Below, piece by piece: positions 6,785-15,380 of a stretch of DNA of 64,000 bases; within the stretch, counting starts at the first letter, position 1, and each line of letters begins with the position of its first letter. The stretch is from positions 1 through 64,000 of the forward strand of contig CAAENX010000012.1 in NCBI GenBank assembly GCA_900757495.1, in the 5' to 3' direction. The notes below the pieces were generated by a model. The model ran no database searches. It was given only the letters and a program-made list of their open reading frames with translations, and was not told the origin of the DNA. Source of the stretch: an uncultured Collinsella sp. Its GTDB lineage: Bacteria > Actinomycetota > Coriobacteriia > Coriobacteriales > Coriobacteriaceae. The position numbers were made by a program, and so were the translations under genes.

Positions 6785-7681
6785 ATGAAGCTTCAGCAAC
6801 TCAGGTATGTTGTTAAGGTTGCCGAATGCGGCAGTATCACCGAGGCCTCGCGCCGGCTCTTTGTGTCGCAGCCTTCGATTACCGCGTCGATCCGCGATCT
6901 CGAAAACGAGATGGGCGTGCACATCTTTGAGCGCACCAACAAGGGCGTCATTGTGTCCGAGGAAGGCGAGACCTTCTTGGGCTACGCGCGCCAGGTGCTC
7001 GACCAGGCCGACCTGCTCGAGGGCAAGTACAAAGGCACGTCCGAGCAGGTGCCGCACTTTAGTGTGAGCTGCCAGCATTATTCCTTTGCCGTTAACGCGT
7101 TTGTCGATGTGATCCGCGAGTTCGATGCCGCGCGCTACGACTTTACCCTGCGCGAGGAGCAGACTCACGAGATTATCGAGGACGTCGCGCATATGAAAAG
7201 CGAACTGGGCATCCTGTATCTGTCGGAGCATAACCGCGAGGTTATCGAGCGCATGCTCGCCGCTAACGAGCTCGTATTCGAGGGGCTCTTTTGCGCTGCG
7301 CCGCATGTCTTTGTATGCGCCGACCATCCATTGGCGGACCACGCCAGCGTGACACTCGAAGATCTCAAGGATTACCCGTTCCTGTCCTATGAGCAGGGCA
7401 GCTATAACTCGTTTTATTATTCTGAGGAGCTGACCTCGACCTTTGAGCGCCGCAAGAATATCCGCGTGCGCGACCGTGCGACGCTGTTCAACCTCGCTAT
7501 GGGCCTTAACGGTTACACGGTGTGTTCGGGCGTGATCAGCCATGAACTTAACGGTCCCGGTATTATCTCGATTCCGCTCGATGTGGACGAGTACATGGAG
7601 ATCGGTATTATCACACGCAAGAACACGACGCTCACGCGCTATGGGCAGGCCTATATCGACGCGATCCGTCAGCACATCTAG
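6785..7681 (+). CDS. LysR-family transcriptional regulator
   Basis: A 298-aa protein with the LysR winged helix-turn-helix at residues about 3-62 (A-S-R-R-L-F-V-S-Q-P-S-I-T-A-S-I as recognition region) and an effector-binding domain after residue 90. GGGAGAA precedes the ATG. It follows the HAD gene by 10 bases and is followed 155 bases later, same strand, by the MetE-like gene, whose upstream region holds a LysR-like dyad at 7730-7748. Control of that methionine-related gene is therefore plausible but unproven; the inducer is unknown. Confidence 0.88.
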   Translation: MKLQQLRYVVKVAECGSITEASRRLFVSQPSITASIRDLENEMGVHIFERTNKGVIVSEEGETFLGYARQVLDQADLLEGKYKGTSEQVPHFSVSCQHYSFAVNAFVDVIREFDAARYDFTLREEQTHEIIEDVAHMKSELGILYLSEHNREVIERMLAANELVFEGLFCAAPHVFVCADHPLADHASVTLEDLKDYPFLSYEQGSYNSFYYSEELTSTFERRKNIRVRDRATLFNLAMGLNGYTVCSGVISHELNGPGIISIPLDVDEYMEIGIITRKNTTLTRYGQAYIDAIRQHI

Positions 7682-7729
7682 GCTGCTGCGTCCTGCATGG
7701 GTTAAATCTCTTTAGGGCAGTCCAGACTG

Positions 7730-7748
7730 ATATAGGAAGCATCTATAT
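7730..7748. promoter_or_regulatory. Candidate LysR-type operator
   Basis: ATATAG-N7-CTATAT is a perfect dyad in the 155-base gap between the LysR gene and the MetE-like gene, with the spacing expected of T-N11-A LysR boxes. It lies about 90 bases before the MetE-like start. Base composition is locally AT-rich, so chance is possible. Confidence 0.35.
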
Positions 7749-7836
7749 CAAACTGTTATAAACGTATATTTTACGATGGCCATATGAACGCTCATACTGT
7801 GTCCCAGTAAAGCAACCAATGCAAAGGGAGATATCT

Positions 7837-8970
7837 ATGAGCACTTCGATTCAACCGAACGCGCCGTTTCGCGCCGATATCGTCGGTAGCTTTCTTCGTC
7901 CGCAGACCGTAAAGGACGCCCGCGCTGCCTATGCGGCAGGCACGCTTGATGCCGAGGGGCTTAAGGCCGTCGAGGACGAGGCCATTCGCGACTTGGTGGC
8001 AAAGCAGAAGGCCGCCGGCCTGCAGGTGATCACCGATGGCGAGTTCCGCCGCAGCTATTGGCATCTCGACTTTATGTGGGGGCTTAACGGCGTCGAGCAT
8101 CGTGCCTCTCGTACGGGCTATATGTTCCACGATGAGGAGACTACCGCCGACACCGCCGTGGTAACCGGTCCCATCAGCGGCGAGAACCATCCGTTCGTCG
8201 AGCACTTCAAGTTTGTCAAGGCGCTTGAGGGGGAGGGCCAGGTCGCGCGTCAGACCATTCCGGCGCCGATTCAGACGTTCTCCGAAGTCACGCTCGACCG
8301 CTGCGATGGCCAGCAGGAGAGTCTGCGCGCCGTCTACAAGACCGACGAAGAGCTCGCCGATGCCATCGCCGCAGCATATCGCACCGTGATTGCCGACCTG
8401 TATGCCGCAGGCTGCCGCAACATCCAATTTGATGACTGCACCTGGGGCATCTATTGCGATAGCGACTTTGTGTCCAAGACCGGCATGAGCCCGGTTGACC
8501 TGCAAAAGGTGAGCGAGCTGGGCGTGGCACTCAACAATGCCGCCATCGCGGGCAAGCCCGACGATCTGGTCATCAACATGCACGTGTGCCGCGGCAACTA
8601 CCACTCTACCTATGCTTTCGAGGGCGGCTATGACCCCATCGCGCCGTACCTGTTTGCACATGAGGATGTCGACGCATTCTACCTGGAGTTCGATACGCCG
8701 CGCGCCGGCGGTTTTGAGCCGCTCAGCTACGTTGCCCCGGGCAAGAAGGTCGTGCTGGGCTTGGTGACCACCAAGGCCGCAGAGCTCGAGAACGAGGATG
8801 TTATCGTCGAGCGCATCCGCGAAGCCGCAAAGTACGTGCCGCTCGAGAACCTGTATCTGTCTCCCCAGTGCGGCTTTGCCAGCTGCGAGATTGGCAACAA
8901 GCTGACCGAGGACGAGCAGTGGGCAAAGATCGCCCTGGTCAAACGCATCGCCGAGCGCATCTGGAAGTAG
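7837..8970 (+). CDS. MetE C-terminal-domain methyltransferase (YxjG/YxjH type)
   Basis: A 377-aa single-domain member of the cobalamin-independent methionine synthase family, corresponding to the zinc-binding catalytic half of MetE. The opening F-R-A-D-I-V-G-S-F-L-R-P is typical of the short YxjG/YxjH group. Metal and substrate blocks seen are I-Q-F-D-D-C-T-W-G, N-M-H-V-C-R-G-N-Y (His and Cys ligands) and S-P-Q-C-G-F-A-S (Cys ligand). It should transfer a methyl group to homocysteine or another thiol; the methyl donor of these short forms is not settled. The ATG at 7837 has AAAGGGAG upstream and is preferred to an earlier ATG at 7819. Confidence 0.85.
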   Translation: MSTSIQPNAPFRADIVGSFLRPQTVKDARAAYAAGTLDAEGLKAVEDEAIRDLVAKQKAAGLQVITDGEFRRSYWHLDFMWGLNGVEHRASRTGYMFHDEETTADTAVVTGPISGENHPFVEHFKFVKALEGEGQVARQTIPAPIQTFSEVTLDRCDGQQESLRAVYKTDEELADAIAAAYRTVIADLYAAGCRNIQFDDCTWGIYCDSDFVSKTGMSPVDLQKVSELGVALNNAAIAGKPDDLVINMHVCRGNYHSTYAFEGGYDPIAPYLFAHEDVDAFYLEFDTPRAGGFEPLSYVAPGKKVVLGLVTTKAAELENEDVIVERIREAAKYVPLENLYLSPQCGFASCEIGNKLTEDEQWAKIALVKRIAERIWK

Positions 8971-9093
8971 TGCTGCCGTTCGCAGGGGGCGTCGTGGTCG
9001 GAGCGGCATGCATCGCGTACAATGGTTCGGATTGTATCGTTCGGGCAGGTAATCCGATATGCCCGAGCGCCCTTCCATTATGAAAGGACATCC

Positions 9094-10428
9094 ATGTCCC
9101 AATCCTCGACGCCCGCCGTCGCCGATGCCATCTACGATGCGTCGTCGCTCGGTCGCCCGCGCATGTTCCTACTCGGTCTGCAGCATCTATTCGCGATGTT
9201 CGGTGCCACGGTGCTCGTACCCGTGCTCACCGGTCTCTCGGTGTCGGCGACCCTTTTGTTTGCCGGCCTGGGCACGCTGCTCTTCCACTTCCTATCGCGC
9301 GGCAAGGTGCCAGCGTTTTTGGGATCTTCGTTTGCCTTTATCGCGGGCTATGCCGCCATCGCGCCCAACGGCGAGGCCGAGCTTTTGCCCTACGCCTGCC
9401 TAGGTGTAGCCTGTGCCGGCCTGCTCTATCCGGTGCTGGCGGCCCTGTTTCGCGCGTTTGGTGCCAAGCGCGTTATGCGCTTCTTCCCGCCGGTAGTGAC
9501 TGGCCCCATCGTCATTTCCATCGGCCTGATCTTGGCAAGCTCTGCCATCGCCAACTGCCAGACCAATTGGCTTGTTGCCGTTGTCGCTGTGGCGGTGATC
9601 GTCATCTGCAACATCTGGGGCCGTGGCATGGTCAAGATCGTGCCGATTCTGCTGGGCGTTGTGGTGAGCTATGCCGTTGCGACTGCGCTCGGCGAGGTTG
9701 ATTTCTCGGGCGTCGCAGCCGCTCCCTGGGTTGGCTTGCCCGTCGTGTGGGATAACACCGTGTTTGCGCTCTTTGGCCCGCAGTTCGATAGCGGTCTTGC
9801 CACGACGGCCATCATCACCATTATGCCGCTGGCCTTTGCGACCATGATCGAGCATATCGGTGACATCTCGGCTATCGGCTCCACTTGCGAGCGTAACTAC
9901 ATCGCCGATCCTGGCCTGCATCGCACGCTGCTTGGCGACGGCCTGGCGACCATTCTCGCATCGCTCTTTGGCGCTCCGGCTAACACCACCTATGGCGAGA
10001 ACACCGGTGTGCTTGCCCTAACGCGTGTGTTTGACCCGCGCGTGATTCGCATTGCCGCATGTTGTGCCATTGCGCTCTCGTTCTGCCCCAAGTTCGCGGC
10101 TGTCATTGCGGCCATGCCGGCGTGTGTAATCGGCGGCGTGTCGCTCGTGCTCTATGGCATGATCAGCGCCGTGGGCGTCCGCAACCTCATCGAGAACCAG
10201 GTCGATTTCCAAAACAACCGCAACGTGCTGGTGGCCGCCCTGGTGCTCGTGCTTTCGCTCGGCATTGCGTACAGCACCGCCGGCGCCATCGTGCTTGAGC
10301 TGGGCGGCGTGACGATTTCGCTTTCCGGCCTTGCCGTGGGCTCGCTGGTGGGCATCGTGCTCAACGCCATCCTGCCGGGTAACGACTTTGAGTTTGACGT
10401 CTCCGAGCTTGAGGAGGCTGCTGAGTAA
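9094..10428 (+). CDS. uraA: Uracil/xanthine permease, NCS2 family (UraA-like)
   Basis: A 444-aa membrane protein with about 12-14 hydrophobic segments. Signature sequences of the uracil permease branch are present: P-P-V-V-T-G-P-I-V-I-S-I-G in the middle, M-I-E-H-I-G-D-I (the glutamate-bearing helix 8), and G-A-P-A-N-T-T-Y-G-E-N-T-G-V (helix 10). It probably imports uracil with protons. The start at 9094 follows GAAAGGA. The C-terminus is acidic. A terminator follows at 10452-10491. Xanthine specificity cannot be excluded from sequence alone. Confidence 0.88.
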   Translation: MSQSSTPAVADAIYDASSLGRPRMFLLGLQHLFAMFGATVLVPVLTGLSVSATLLFAGLGTLLFHFLSRGKVPAFLGSSFAFIAGYAAIAPNGEAELLPYACLGVACAGLLYPVLAALFRAFGAKRVMRFFPPVVTGPIVISIGLILASSAIANCQTNWLVAVVAVAVIVICNIWGRGMVKIVPILLGVVVSYAVATALGEVDFSGVAAAPWVGLPVVWDNTVFALFGPQFDSGLATTAIITIMPLAFATMIEHIGDISAIGSTCERNYIADPGLHRTLLGDGLATILASLFGAPANTTYGENTGVLALTRVFDPRVIRIAACCAIALSFCPKFAAVIAAMPACVIGGVSLVLYGMISAVGVRNLIENQVDFQNNRNVLVAALVLVLSLGIAYSTAGAIVLELGGVTISLSGLAVGSLVGIVLNAILPGNDFEFDVSELEEAAE

Positions 10429-10451
10429 CAACTGCGTCCAGCTAAAACAAG

Positions 10452-10491
10452 ATATGGTGCCCATGCGTATATGCGCGTGGGCACCATTTTT
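10452..10491 (+). terminator. Intrinsic terminator after the uracil permease
   Basis: Stem ATGGTGCCCA/TGGGCACCAT (10454-10463 with 10478-10487), loop of about 14 bases that can extend the stem, then TTTTT. The T-run overlaps the stop codon region of the convergent esterase gene. Confidence 0.9.
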
Positions 10492-11155
10492 AATGCGTCA
10501 GTATCCAGTGGATGCCGCGGGCCATGCGCAAGTCGGTCTGGGAAAAGTGATTGCCGGGGTTGAGCTCCAGCGTCGTGGGAATACCACGTTCGCCGAGCAG
10601 CTTTTCCATTGCGCGCGTATCGTCGAGTACGTGCCGCATCATGCGGTTGGGAGTCTTGGTCTCCTTTTTACCGAGCGACAGATAGACAGCCTGCGGGCTG
10701 CCGGCAAATGGCGCCGTGCTGGCGCGATCGACAAAGTCGGGAAACCATAGCGACCCCGATGCGCTCGCGGCGCGGTCAAATGCGTCGGTTTGCCAGAGGG
10801 ACCAGAGTGCGAAGAGGCCCGCGAGCGAGTAACCGGCAATGCCACGCCAGGTGGGCGGCTGAGGAAGCGATGACTCGACCTGGGGGATTATCTGATTCAG
10901 CAGCTCATCAAGAAAACCGGCAGCTTGGCCGCCGAAAGGCTCGGCATCGCGTACGGTCCCGTCGCATGCCCAGGGGCTCAGCTCGCGATTCCAATCGAGC
11001 CCGCCAATGGTGACGAGGGCGAATGGCGGACAGTCGAGCTCTCGGCAACACTTATAAACCTCGCTGCCGTCGCCCACGACCACAGGAAGGTAGATGACAG
11101 GCGCGCTTTCCGTATGATTCGAATAAACGGTTATCTGCTTTTGATGCGCTTCCAT
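10490..11155 (-). CDS. Alpha/beta-hydrolase esterase
   Basis: A 221-aa protein of the putative esterase family (esterase D / IroE-like). The nucleophile elbow is G-Y-S-L-A-G at residues 108-113 (Ser110) and the catalytic His is in G-N-H-F (His203). The Asp is not certain by eye. No signal peptide is seen, so it is probably cytoplasmic. IroE/Fes relatives hydrolyse siderophore esters, but nothing nearby concerns iron, so the substrate is open. It is transcribed alone, convergent with the permease. Confidence 0.75.
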   Translation of the reverse strand: MEAHQKQITVYSNHTESAPVIYLPVVVGDGSEVYKCCRELDCPPFALVTIGGLDWNRELSPWACDGTVRDAEPFGGQAAGFLDELLNQIIPQVESSLPQPPTWRGIAGYSLAGLFALWSLWQTDAFDRAASASGSLWFPDFVDRASTAPFAGSPQAVYLSLGKKETKTPNRMMRHVLDDTRAMEKLLGERGIPTTLELNPGNHFSQTDLRMARGIHWILTH

Positions 11156-11267
11156 GACGGGCTTCTCTCAGTGTTGTGATATCGGCAGCCCCAATTGTCG
11201 CACGCCAGCGTATGCCGGTTGGGCTAGACCAAAGACAATCTCGTGCATCCCCTGCGGACGCATATGG

Positions 11268-11307
11268 AAAACGCCACCGCCGGAGGGGAGCTCGGCGGTG
11301 GCGTTGT
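11268..11307 (-). terminator. Terminator after first surface protein gene
   Basis: Perfect 12-bp stem AACGCCACCGCC/GGCGGTGGCGTT (11270-11281 with 11294-11305), 12-nt loop, with a short TTTT on the minus strand. It ends the transcript of the gene at 11363-13117. Confidence 0.8.
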
Positions 11308-11362
11308 TAAACGGTGCTGGGGCTCGGGGCCTTCGCGGGAGCTGCCATGTGCGCAGAGGCGT

Positions 11363-13117
11363 CTAAGAGCGCTTACGGCTCGCCATGGTGCCTGCGGCGA
11401 TAGCGGCTGTTCCCGCAAGGACGGTTGCCACGATGGCCGCACCCGAGGTGTCGCCGGTTGCCGCGAGCACGCCGGTAGTCTTGGCTTTCGTGGTTGAAGC
11501 CGCAACGGCCTTGGTCGGCTTTGAGCCCTCAGGCTTGGGGTTCTGCTTGGTCTCGTCGGGCTTGGGGTCTTCCGGCTTGGCTACCTCGGGAGGTGCGATG
11601 GTCGTGCTTTTGGCGACTGCTTTGATATAGAGGGAGTCGACCGTGGCGTCGCCCGTGCCGATGGCTTGGCCTGCTTCGTAGATGCCGTCACGGAGCTTGC
11701 GATAGTCAATGACCTTGCCGCCTTCGGGCGTCTGGATGGCGGCGTTCTCAATCTTGATGGTGCCGATTGTCTTGCCGTCAGCGCTCATGGCACGGGCAAA
11801 GATTGCCGCTGTATCTCCTTCGACCGTTACCTTGCTGCGGATGATCGAGATGACTGCGGGTGTGACGCCCTCGCTGGTCTGGGCGATGATGCCGATGTTC
11901 TCGCCTTGGGGTTCGCGCCTCGTCTCGCCATCTTGGTTTTCGCTGTAGGGGATGGGGCCGTCGCCGTTCTCGACATAGCGGGCTATGGCCTTGACAACGG
12001 AGTCGCTGATGTAGATGTGGCCACCCTTCTCGTTGGGTCGATCGTTTCTGGTGGAGAATGCAGCCGAAACCTCGCCTTCCGCAAACGCGTCCACGGTGGA
12101 GCCGTTCTTGACGACGATGTCGTCCTGGTAGGTGAAGAGGGCGATGGCGCCACCGTATCTGCCTTTACTTGCACGGACCGTCACGTTTGCATGATCGAGG
12201 GTGATGCCCTTGTGGGCATAGACGCCATATTCAACACCGTTTACGTTGAGGGAGGCGTTTGTGGCTGCGAGGCTGCCCTTGGCCTCGATGGCAGCGTCTT
12301 TCTCGGAGCTTGCCTTGACCTGGCTGCCGTCCGAGATGTTGATATTGCCGCCGCTCCAAAGGGCCTCACCATCGGCTGAGCTTGCCTCGACTGCCCCGCC
12401 ACCCTTTATGGTGAGGTTCTTGTCGGTTCCAATACCCTTGTCCTTGGTAGCCCTGGCGGTGACGGCTCCGCTGTCGTCAATCGTGATATTGCCGTTTGCC
12501 CTGATGCCATCCGATGCGCCCGTGGCGTTGACGTTGCCCGAACCTTTGATAGCGAGATCACCCCCGGCATTGATGGCATCAAACCCAGTGCTCGTGGCGT
12601 TGACGGATCCGGCTCCGTCGATTTTGATATTACCCGTGGAGAGGATAGCGTCCTCAGTAGATGTCACGCTGAGCGTGCCGCCCTCGTCGCCTTGGATATT
12701 GAGCTCGGCATTCTCGTTAGTGCCATGAGAAACGTTGATGCTTTCGATCCATTCGGCAGTGACGATGTTGGTTCCCGAGTAATTCACGTTGAGCTTGCCT
12801 GCGGCCTGGATCTCGCCGCCGTTATAGTTGCTGAGCTTCAAGTCGTCGGCGCCGTCCCACGACCAGGTACCGGCCTCGTCGCTCGCCGCGGTGTTGTACT
12901 TGTTGCCGCCGACCTTGACCCATTCCGCTGCGAGCGAGACGCTCGGCATGAGCAGCGAGCTTACCGTGAGCGCGCATACGGCTCCCACGACGATGCGGCG
13001 CGTCACGCGGCGCCAGCTGCCGTGCGCGAGTCCTATGCGACGGCGAACGTCGGGTTCGGCAACATGGGTTCCGGCGGTAGTGTCATTGCGTTTGGGGGTC
13101 GTGAACAAGGCTGCCAT
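11363..13117 (-). CDS. LAATG-anchored surface protein, beta-helix repeats (paralogue 1)
   Basis: About 584 aa. An unusually long charged N-terminus (about 45 residues) leads into a signal peptide hydrophobic core (V-G-A-V-C-A-L-T-V-S-S-L-L-M-P) ending at S-L-A-A-E. The body is built of imperfect repeats of about 20-25 residues, pattern G-N-I-x-I-x-G-x-G-x-V-x-A, as in right-handed beta-helices of the carbohydrate-binding DUF4353 (Cthe_2159) family. A Pro/Lys/Glu spacer leads to a sorting signal L-A-A-T-G-D, a hydrophobic helix and terminal R-K-R-S. LAxTG is the site used by class E sortases. Start chosen for GGGAG six bases upstream. It is a tandem duplicate of the gene at 13389-15173. Ligand unknown. 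Confidence 0.8.
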   Translation of the reverse strand: MAALFTTPKRNDTTAGTHVAEPDVRRRIGLAHGSWRRVTRRIVVGAVCALTVSSLLMPSVSLAAEWVKVGGNKYNTAASDEAGTWSWDGADDLKLSNYNGGEIQAAGKLNVNYSGTNIVTAEWIESINVSHGTNENAELNIQGDEGGTLSVTSTEDAILSTGNIKIDGAGSVNATSTGFDAINAGGDLAIKGSGNVNATGASDGIRANGNITIDDSGAVTARATKDKGIGTDKNLTIKGGGAVEASSADGEALWSGGNINISDGSQVKASSEKDAAIEAKGSLAATNASLNVNGVEYGVYAHKGITLDHANVTVRASKGRYGGAIALFTYQDDIVVKNGSTVDAFAEGEVSAAFSTRNDRPNEKGGHIYISDSVVKAIARYVENGDGPIPYSENQDGETRREPQGENIGIIAQTSEGVTPAVISIIRSKVTVEGDTAAIFARAMSADGKTIGTIKIENAAIQTPEGGKVIDYRKLRDGIYEAGQAIGTGDATVDSLYIKAVAKSTTIAPPEVAKPEDPKPDETKQNPKPEGSKPTKAVAASTTKAKTTGVLAATGDTSGAAIVATVLAGTAAIAAGTMASRKRS

Positions 13118-13254
13118 GGTTGCTCCCGTTCTCATAGGGCCTATACGACTAGATTCAGCGTATCTGCTGGATGTTGCCGGCGGTAGTGCCGTATGGAGGG
13201 CAAAATGGCCAAAATGGGGGAGAAATAGGCCGCACGCCGGTGCAGGGACCGGCG

Positions 13255-13296
13255 CTAAAAGAAAAGCGCGGGGCCGCATGGCGACTCCGCGCTTTA
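13255..13296 (-). terminator. Terminator after second surface protein gene
   Basis: Stem AAAGCGCGG/CCGCGCTTT (13263-13271 with 13287-13295), followed on the minus strand by TTTTCTTTT. It is nearly identical to the terminator at 15309-15356, as expected if the whole region was duplicated. Confidence 0.85.
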
Positions 13297-13321
13297 TTGT
13301 TCAGCTTTTGTAGCCTTGCCC

Positions 13322-13363
13322 TTACGCTACGAAGAAGTAGACGAGGAAGGCAAGGGCCGCGAT
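13322..13363 (-). pseudogene. Fossil 3' end of the purine permease gene
   Basis: Read on the minus strand these 42 bases encode I-A-A-L-A-F-L-V-Y-F-F-V-A and a TAA stop, exactly the C-terminus of the permease at 15381-16694. The differences from the real gene are all silent, and homology ends just upstream. It lies between the duplicated surface genes at the place that corresponds to the permease end, so it marks the left limit of the duplicated segment. Confidence 0.85.
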
Positions 13364-13388
13364 GCACCCGTCCTGTGCGAAAAAGTGT

Positions 13389-15173
13389 TTACGAGCGTTT
13401 GCGACTCGCCAGGGCGCCTGTGACGATGGTGGCCGTTCCTGCAAGGGCGGTCGCTATGATGGCCGCGCTCGAGGTGTCGCCGGTTGCTGCGAGTTTGCCG
13501 GCGATCTTGGCTCCCGTGGCTGCAACTGCAACGGTCTTGGTCGTCTTTGCGCCCTCGGGCTTGGAACCCTCGGGCTTGGTCTCGCCGGACTTTTCCTCGG
13601 GTTTGATCTTCTCGGGAGGTACGGTGAGCGTGCTCTTGGCGACAGCGGCGTCATAGGGAGAGTCAATCACGTCGTCGCCCGTGCCGATGGTTTGACCCGC
13701 CTCGCAGAGGATGCCGCCGCTGAGTTCTTCCTTGTTGCGATAGTTAATGATCTTGCCGCCTGCGGGCGCCTGGATGGGAGCGCCTTCGATCTCGATGGTG
13801 CCGATCGCCTTGCCATCCTCGCTTATGGCAAGAGCGAAGATTGCCGCCGTGTCTCCCTCGGCCGTGAGCTTGCTGCGGACGATCGAGATACTCGCGGGCG
13901 TGATGCCCTCGTAGGTCTGGGCGAAGATACCGATGTTCAGACCCCTAGGCTCAGGGATGACCTCGCCGCTTTGGTCGTTGCTGTAGTGATCGGGGCCATC
14001 GCCACCGGTCTCGACATAGCGGGCTATAGCCTTAACAACGGAGTCGCTGATGTAGATGTGGCCGCCAGCGACGTTTGGCTGGTGGTTTCTGGTAGAGATT
14101 GCAACCGAGAATTTGCCTTCTGCGAACGCGTCCACGATGGAACCATTCTTGATGACGATGTCGTCCCCATCAGTGATGAGGGCGATGGCCTGGCCGCCGC
14201 TCGCGCTTGTGCGGACCGTCACGGTCGCATGATCGAGCGTAACGCCCTTGTAGGCATAGACACCATATTCAACACCGCTTGCGTCAAGGGAGGCGTTCGT
14301 GACCGCGAGACTACCCTCAGCGTCGACGGCAAGATCTCCCTGGGAGCTTGCCTTGACCTGGCTGCCGCCCGAGATGTCGATGTTGCCGTCAGCCCAAATC
14401 GCCGCTTCTTCTATCGAGCTTGCTTCTACCTTGCCACCGCCTTTGATGATCAGGTCACTGCCCGCGGCGACGCCGTAACCTTCGCCTCCTTTAGCGATCA
14501 CTGTGCCAGAGGAATCGATGGTGGTCTTGCCCTTGGATTGGATGCCTTCGGTACCGCCCGTTGCATTCACGGTGCCCGAGCCCGTGATAGAGAGATCGCC
14601 CTTTGCCTCAATTCCGTCGGAAGCAGTGCTTGTGGTGTTCACAGTGCCTGGGCCAGAAATGGAGAGGTCGCCTGTTGATTTAATTGCATCGGCCTCGGCT
14701 GTCACATTGAGCTCATCCGTGCTATTCGAGCTCGTTATGTTCAACTCTGCTTTCTGGCTAGTGCCGTCCTGCGCCTTGATGGCGGCTCCGGTGTAATCAG
14801 GCTCGGTTTTCACGGTGTTCTTGCCCTCATAGACAATGTTGAGCTTGCCTGCAGCCTTGATCTCACCGCCGTTATAGTTGATGAGCTTCATGTCGTCGGC
14901 GCCGTCCCAGCTCCAGGTGCCGGCGCCGTCGCCCGCCGCAGTGCCGGCGTTGTACTGGGTGCCGCCAACATCAATCCACTCGGCCGCGAGCGAGATGCTC
15001 GGCATGAGCAGCGAGCTCACCGTGAGCGCGCACACGGCGCCCGCAACGATGCGGCGCGTCACGCGGCGCCAGCTGCCGTGCGCGAGCAGTGCGCGACGGT
15101 GCACGTCGGGCTCGACAAAATGGGCTCCTGAGGTTTTGTCATTGCGCTTGGGGGTCGTGAACAAGGCGGCCAT
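13389..15173 (-). CDS. LAATG-anchored surface protein, beta-helix repeats (paralogue 2)
   Basis: About 594 aa and colinear with paralogue 1: same long N-terminus (M-A-A-L-F-T-T-P-K-R-N-D), same signal peptide, same G-x-L-x-I-x-G-x-G repeats, Lys/Glu/Pro-rich spacer and terminal L-A-A-T-G-D, hydrophobic helix and R-K-R-S. The signal peptide, repeats 6-12 and C-terminus are the most alike; the region just after the signal differs most. Domain type is the carbohydrate-binding beta-helix family DUF4353 by inference. Start chosen at the same Met as in paralogue 1, with GGGAGTAACC upstream. Both copies keep their own promoter region and terminator, so both are probably expressed. Confidence 0.8.
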   Translation of the reverse strand: MAALFTTPKRNDKTSGAHFVEPDVHRRALLAHGSWRRVTRRIVAGAVCALTVSSLLMPSISLAAEWIDVGGTQYNAGTAAGDGAGTWSWDGADDMKLINYNGGEIKAAGKLNIVYEGKNTVKTEPDYTGAAIKAQDGTSQKAELNITSSNSTDELNVTAEADAIKSTGDLSISGPGTVNTTSTASDGIEAKGDLSITGSGTVNATGGTEGIQSKGKTTIDSSGTVIAKGGEGYGVAAGSDLIIKGGGKVEASSIEEAAIWADGNIDISGGSQVKASSQGDLAVDAEGSLAVTNASLDASGVEYGVYAYKGVTLDHATVTVRTSASGGQAIALITDGDDIVIKNGSIVDAFAEGKFSVAISTRNHQPNVAGGHIYISDSVVKAIARYVETGGDGPDHYSNDQSGEVIPEPRGLNIGIFAQTYEGITPASISIVRSKLTAEGDTAAIFALAISEDGKAIGTIEIEGAPIQAPAGGKIINYRNKEELSGGILCEAGQTIGTGDDVIDSPYDAAVAKSTLTVPPEKIKPEEKSGETKPEGSKPEGAKTTKTVAVAATGAKIAGKLAATGDTSSAAIIATALAGTATIVTGALASRKRS

Positions 15174-15308
15174 GGTTACTCCCATCCTCATAGGGCCTAT
15201 GCGGTTATATCCAGCATATCTGCAGGATGTAGCCGTCGGTAGTGCCGTTTGGAGGGCAAAATGTCCAAAACTTGGGAAGCAATACATCGCGCGCCCGCGC
15301 GGTGCCTG

Positions 15309-15356
15309 GCTTTAAAAGCAAAGCGCGGAGCCGCTCGATGCGACTCCGCGCTTTGG
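15309..15356 (-). terminator. Terminator after the purine permease
   Basis: Stem AAAGCGCGGAG/CTCCGCGCTTT (15320-15330 with 15344-15354), followed on the minus strand by GCTTTTAAA. Its duplicate is at 13255-13296. Confidence 0.85.
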
Positions 15357-15380
15357 TGTTTGGTATTGTGAATCTTGCCC

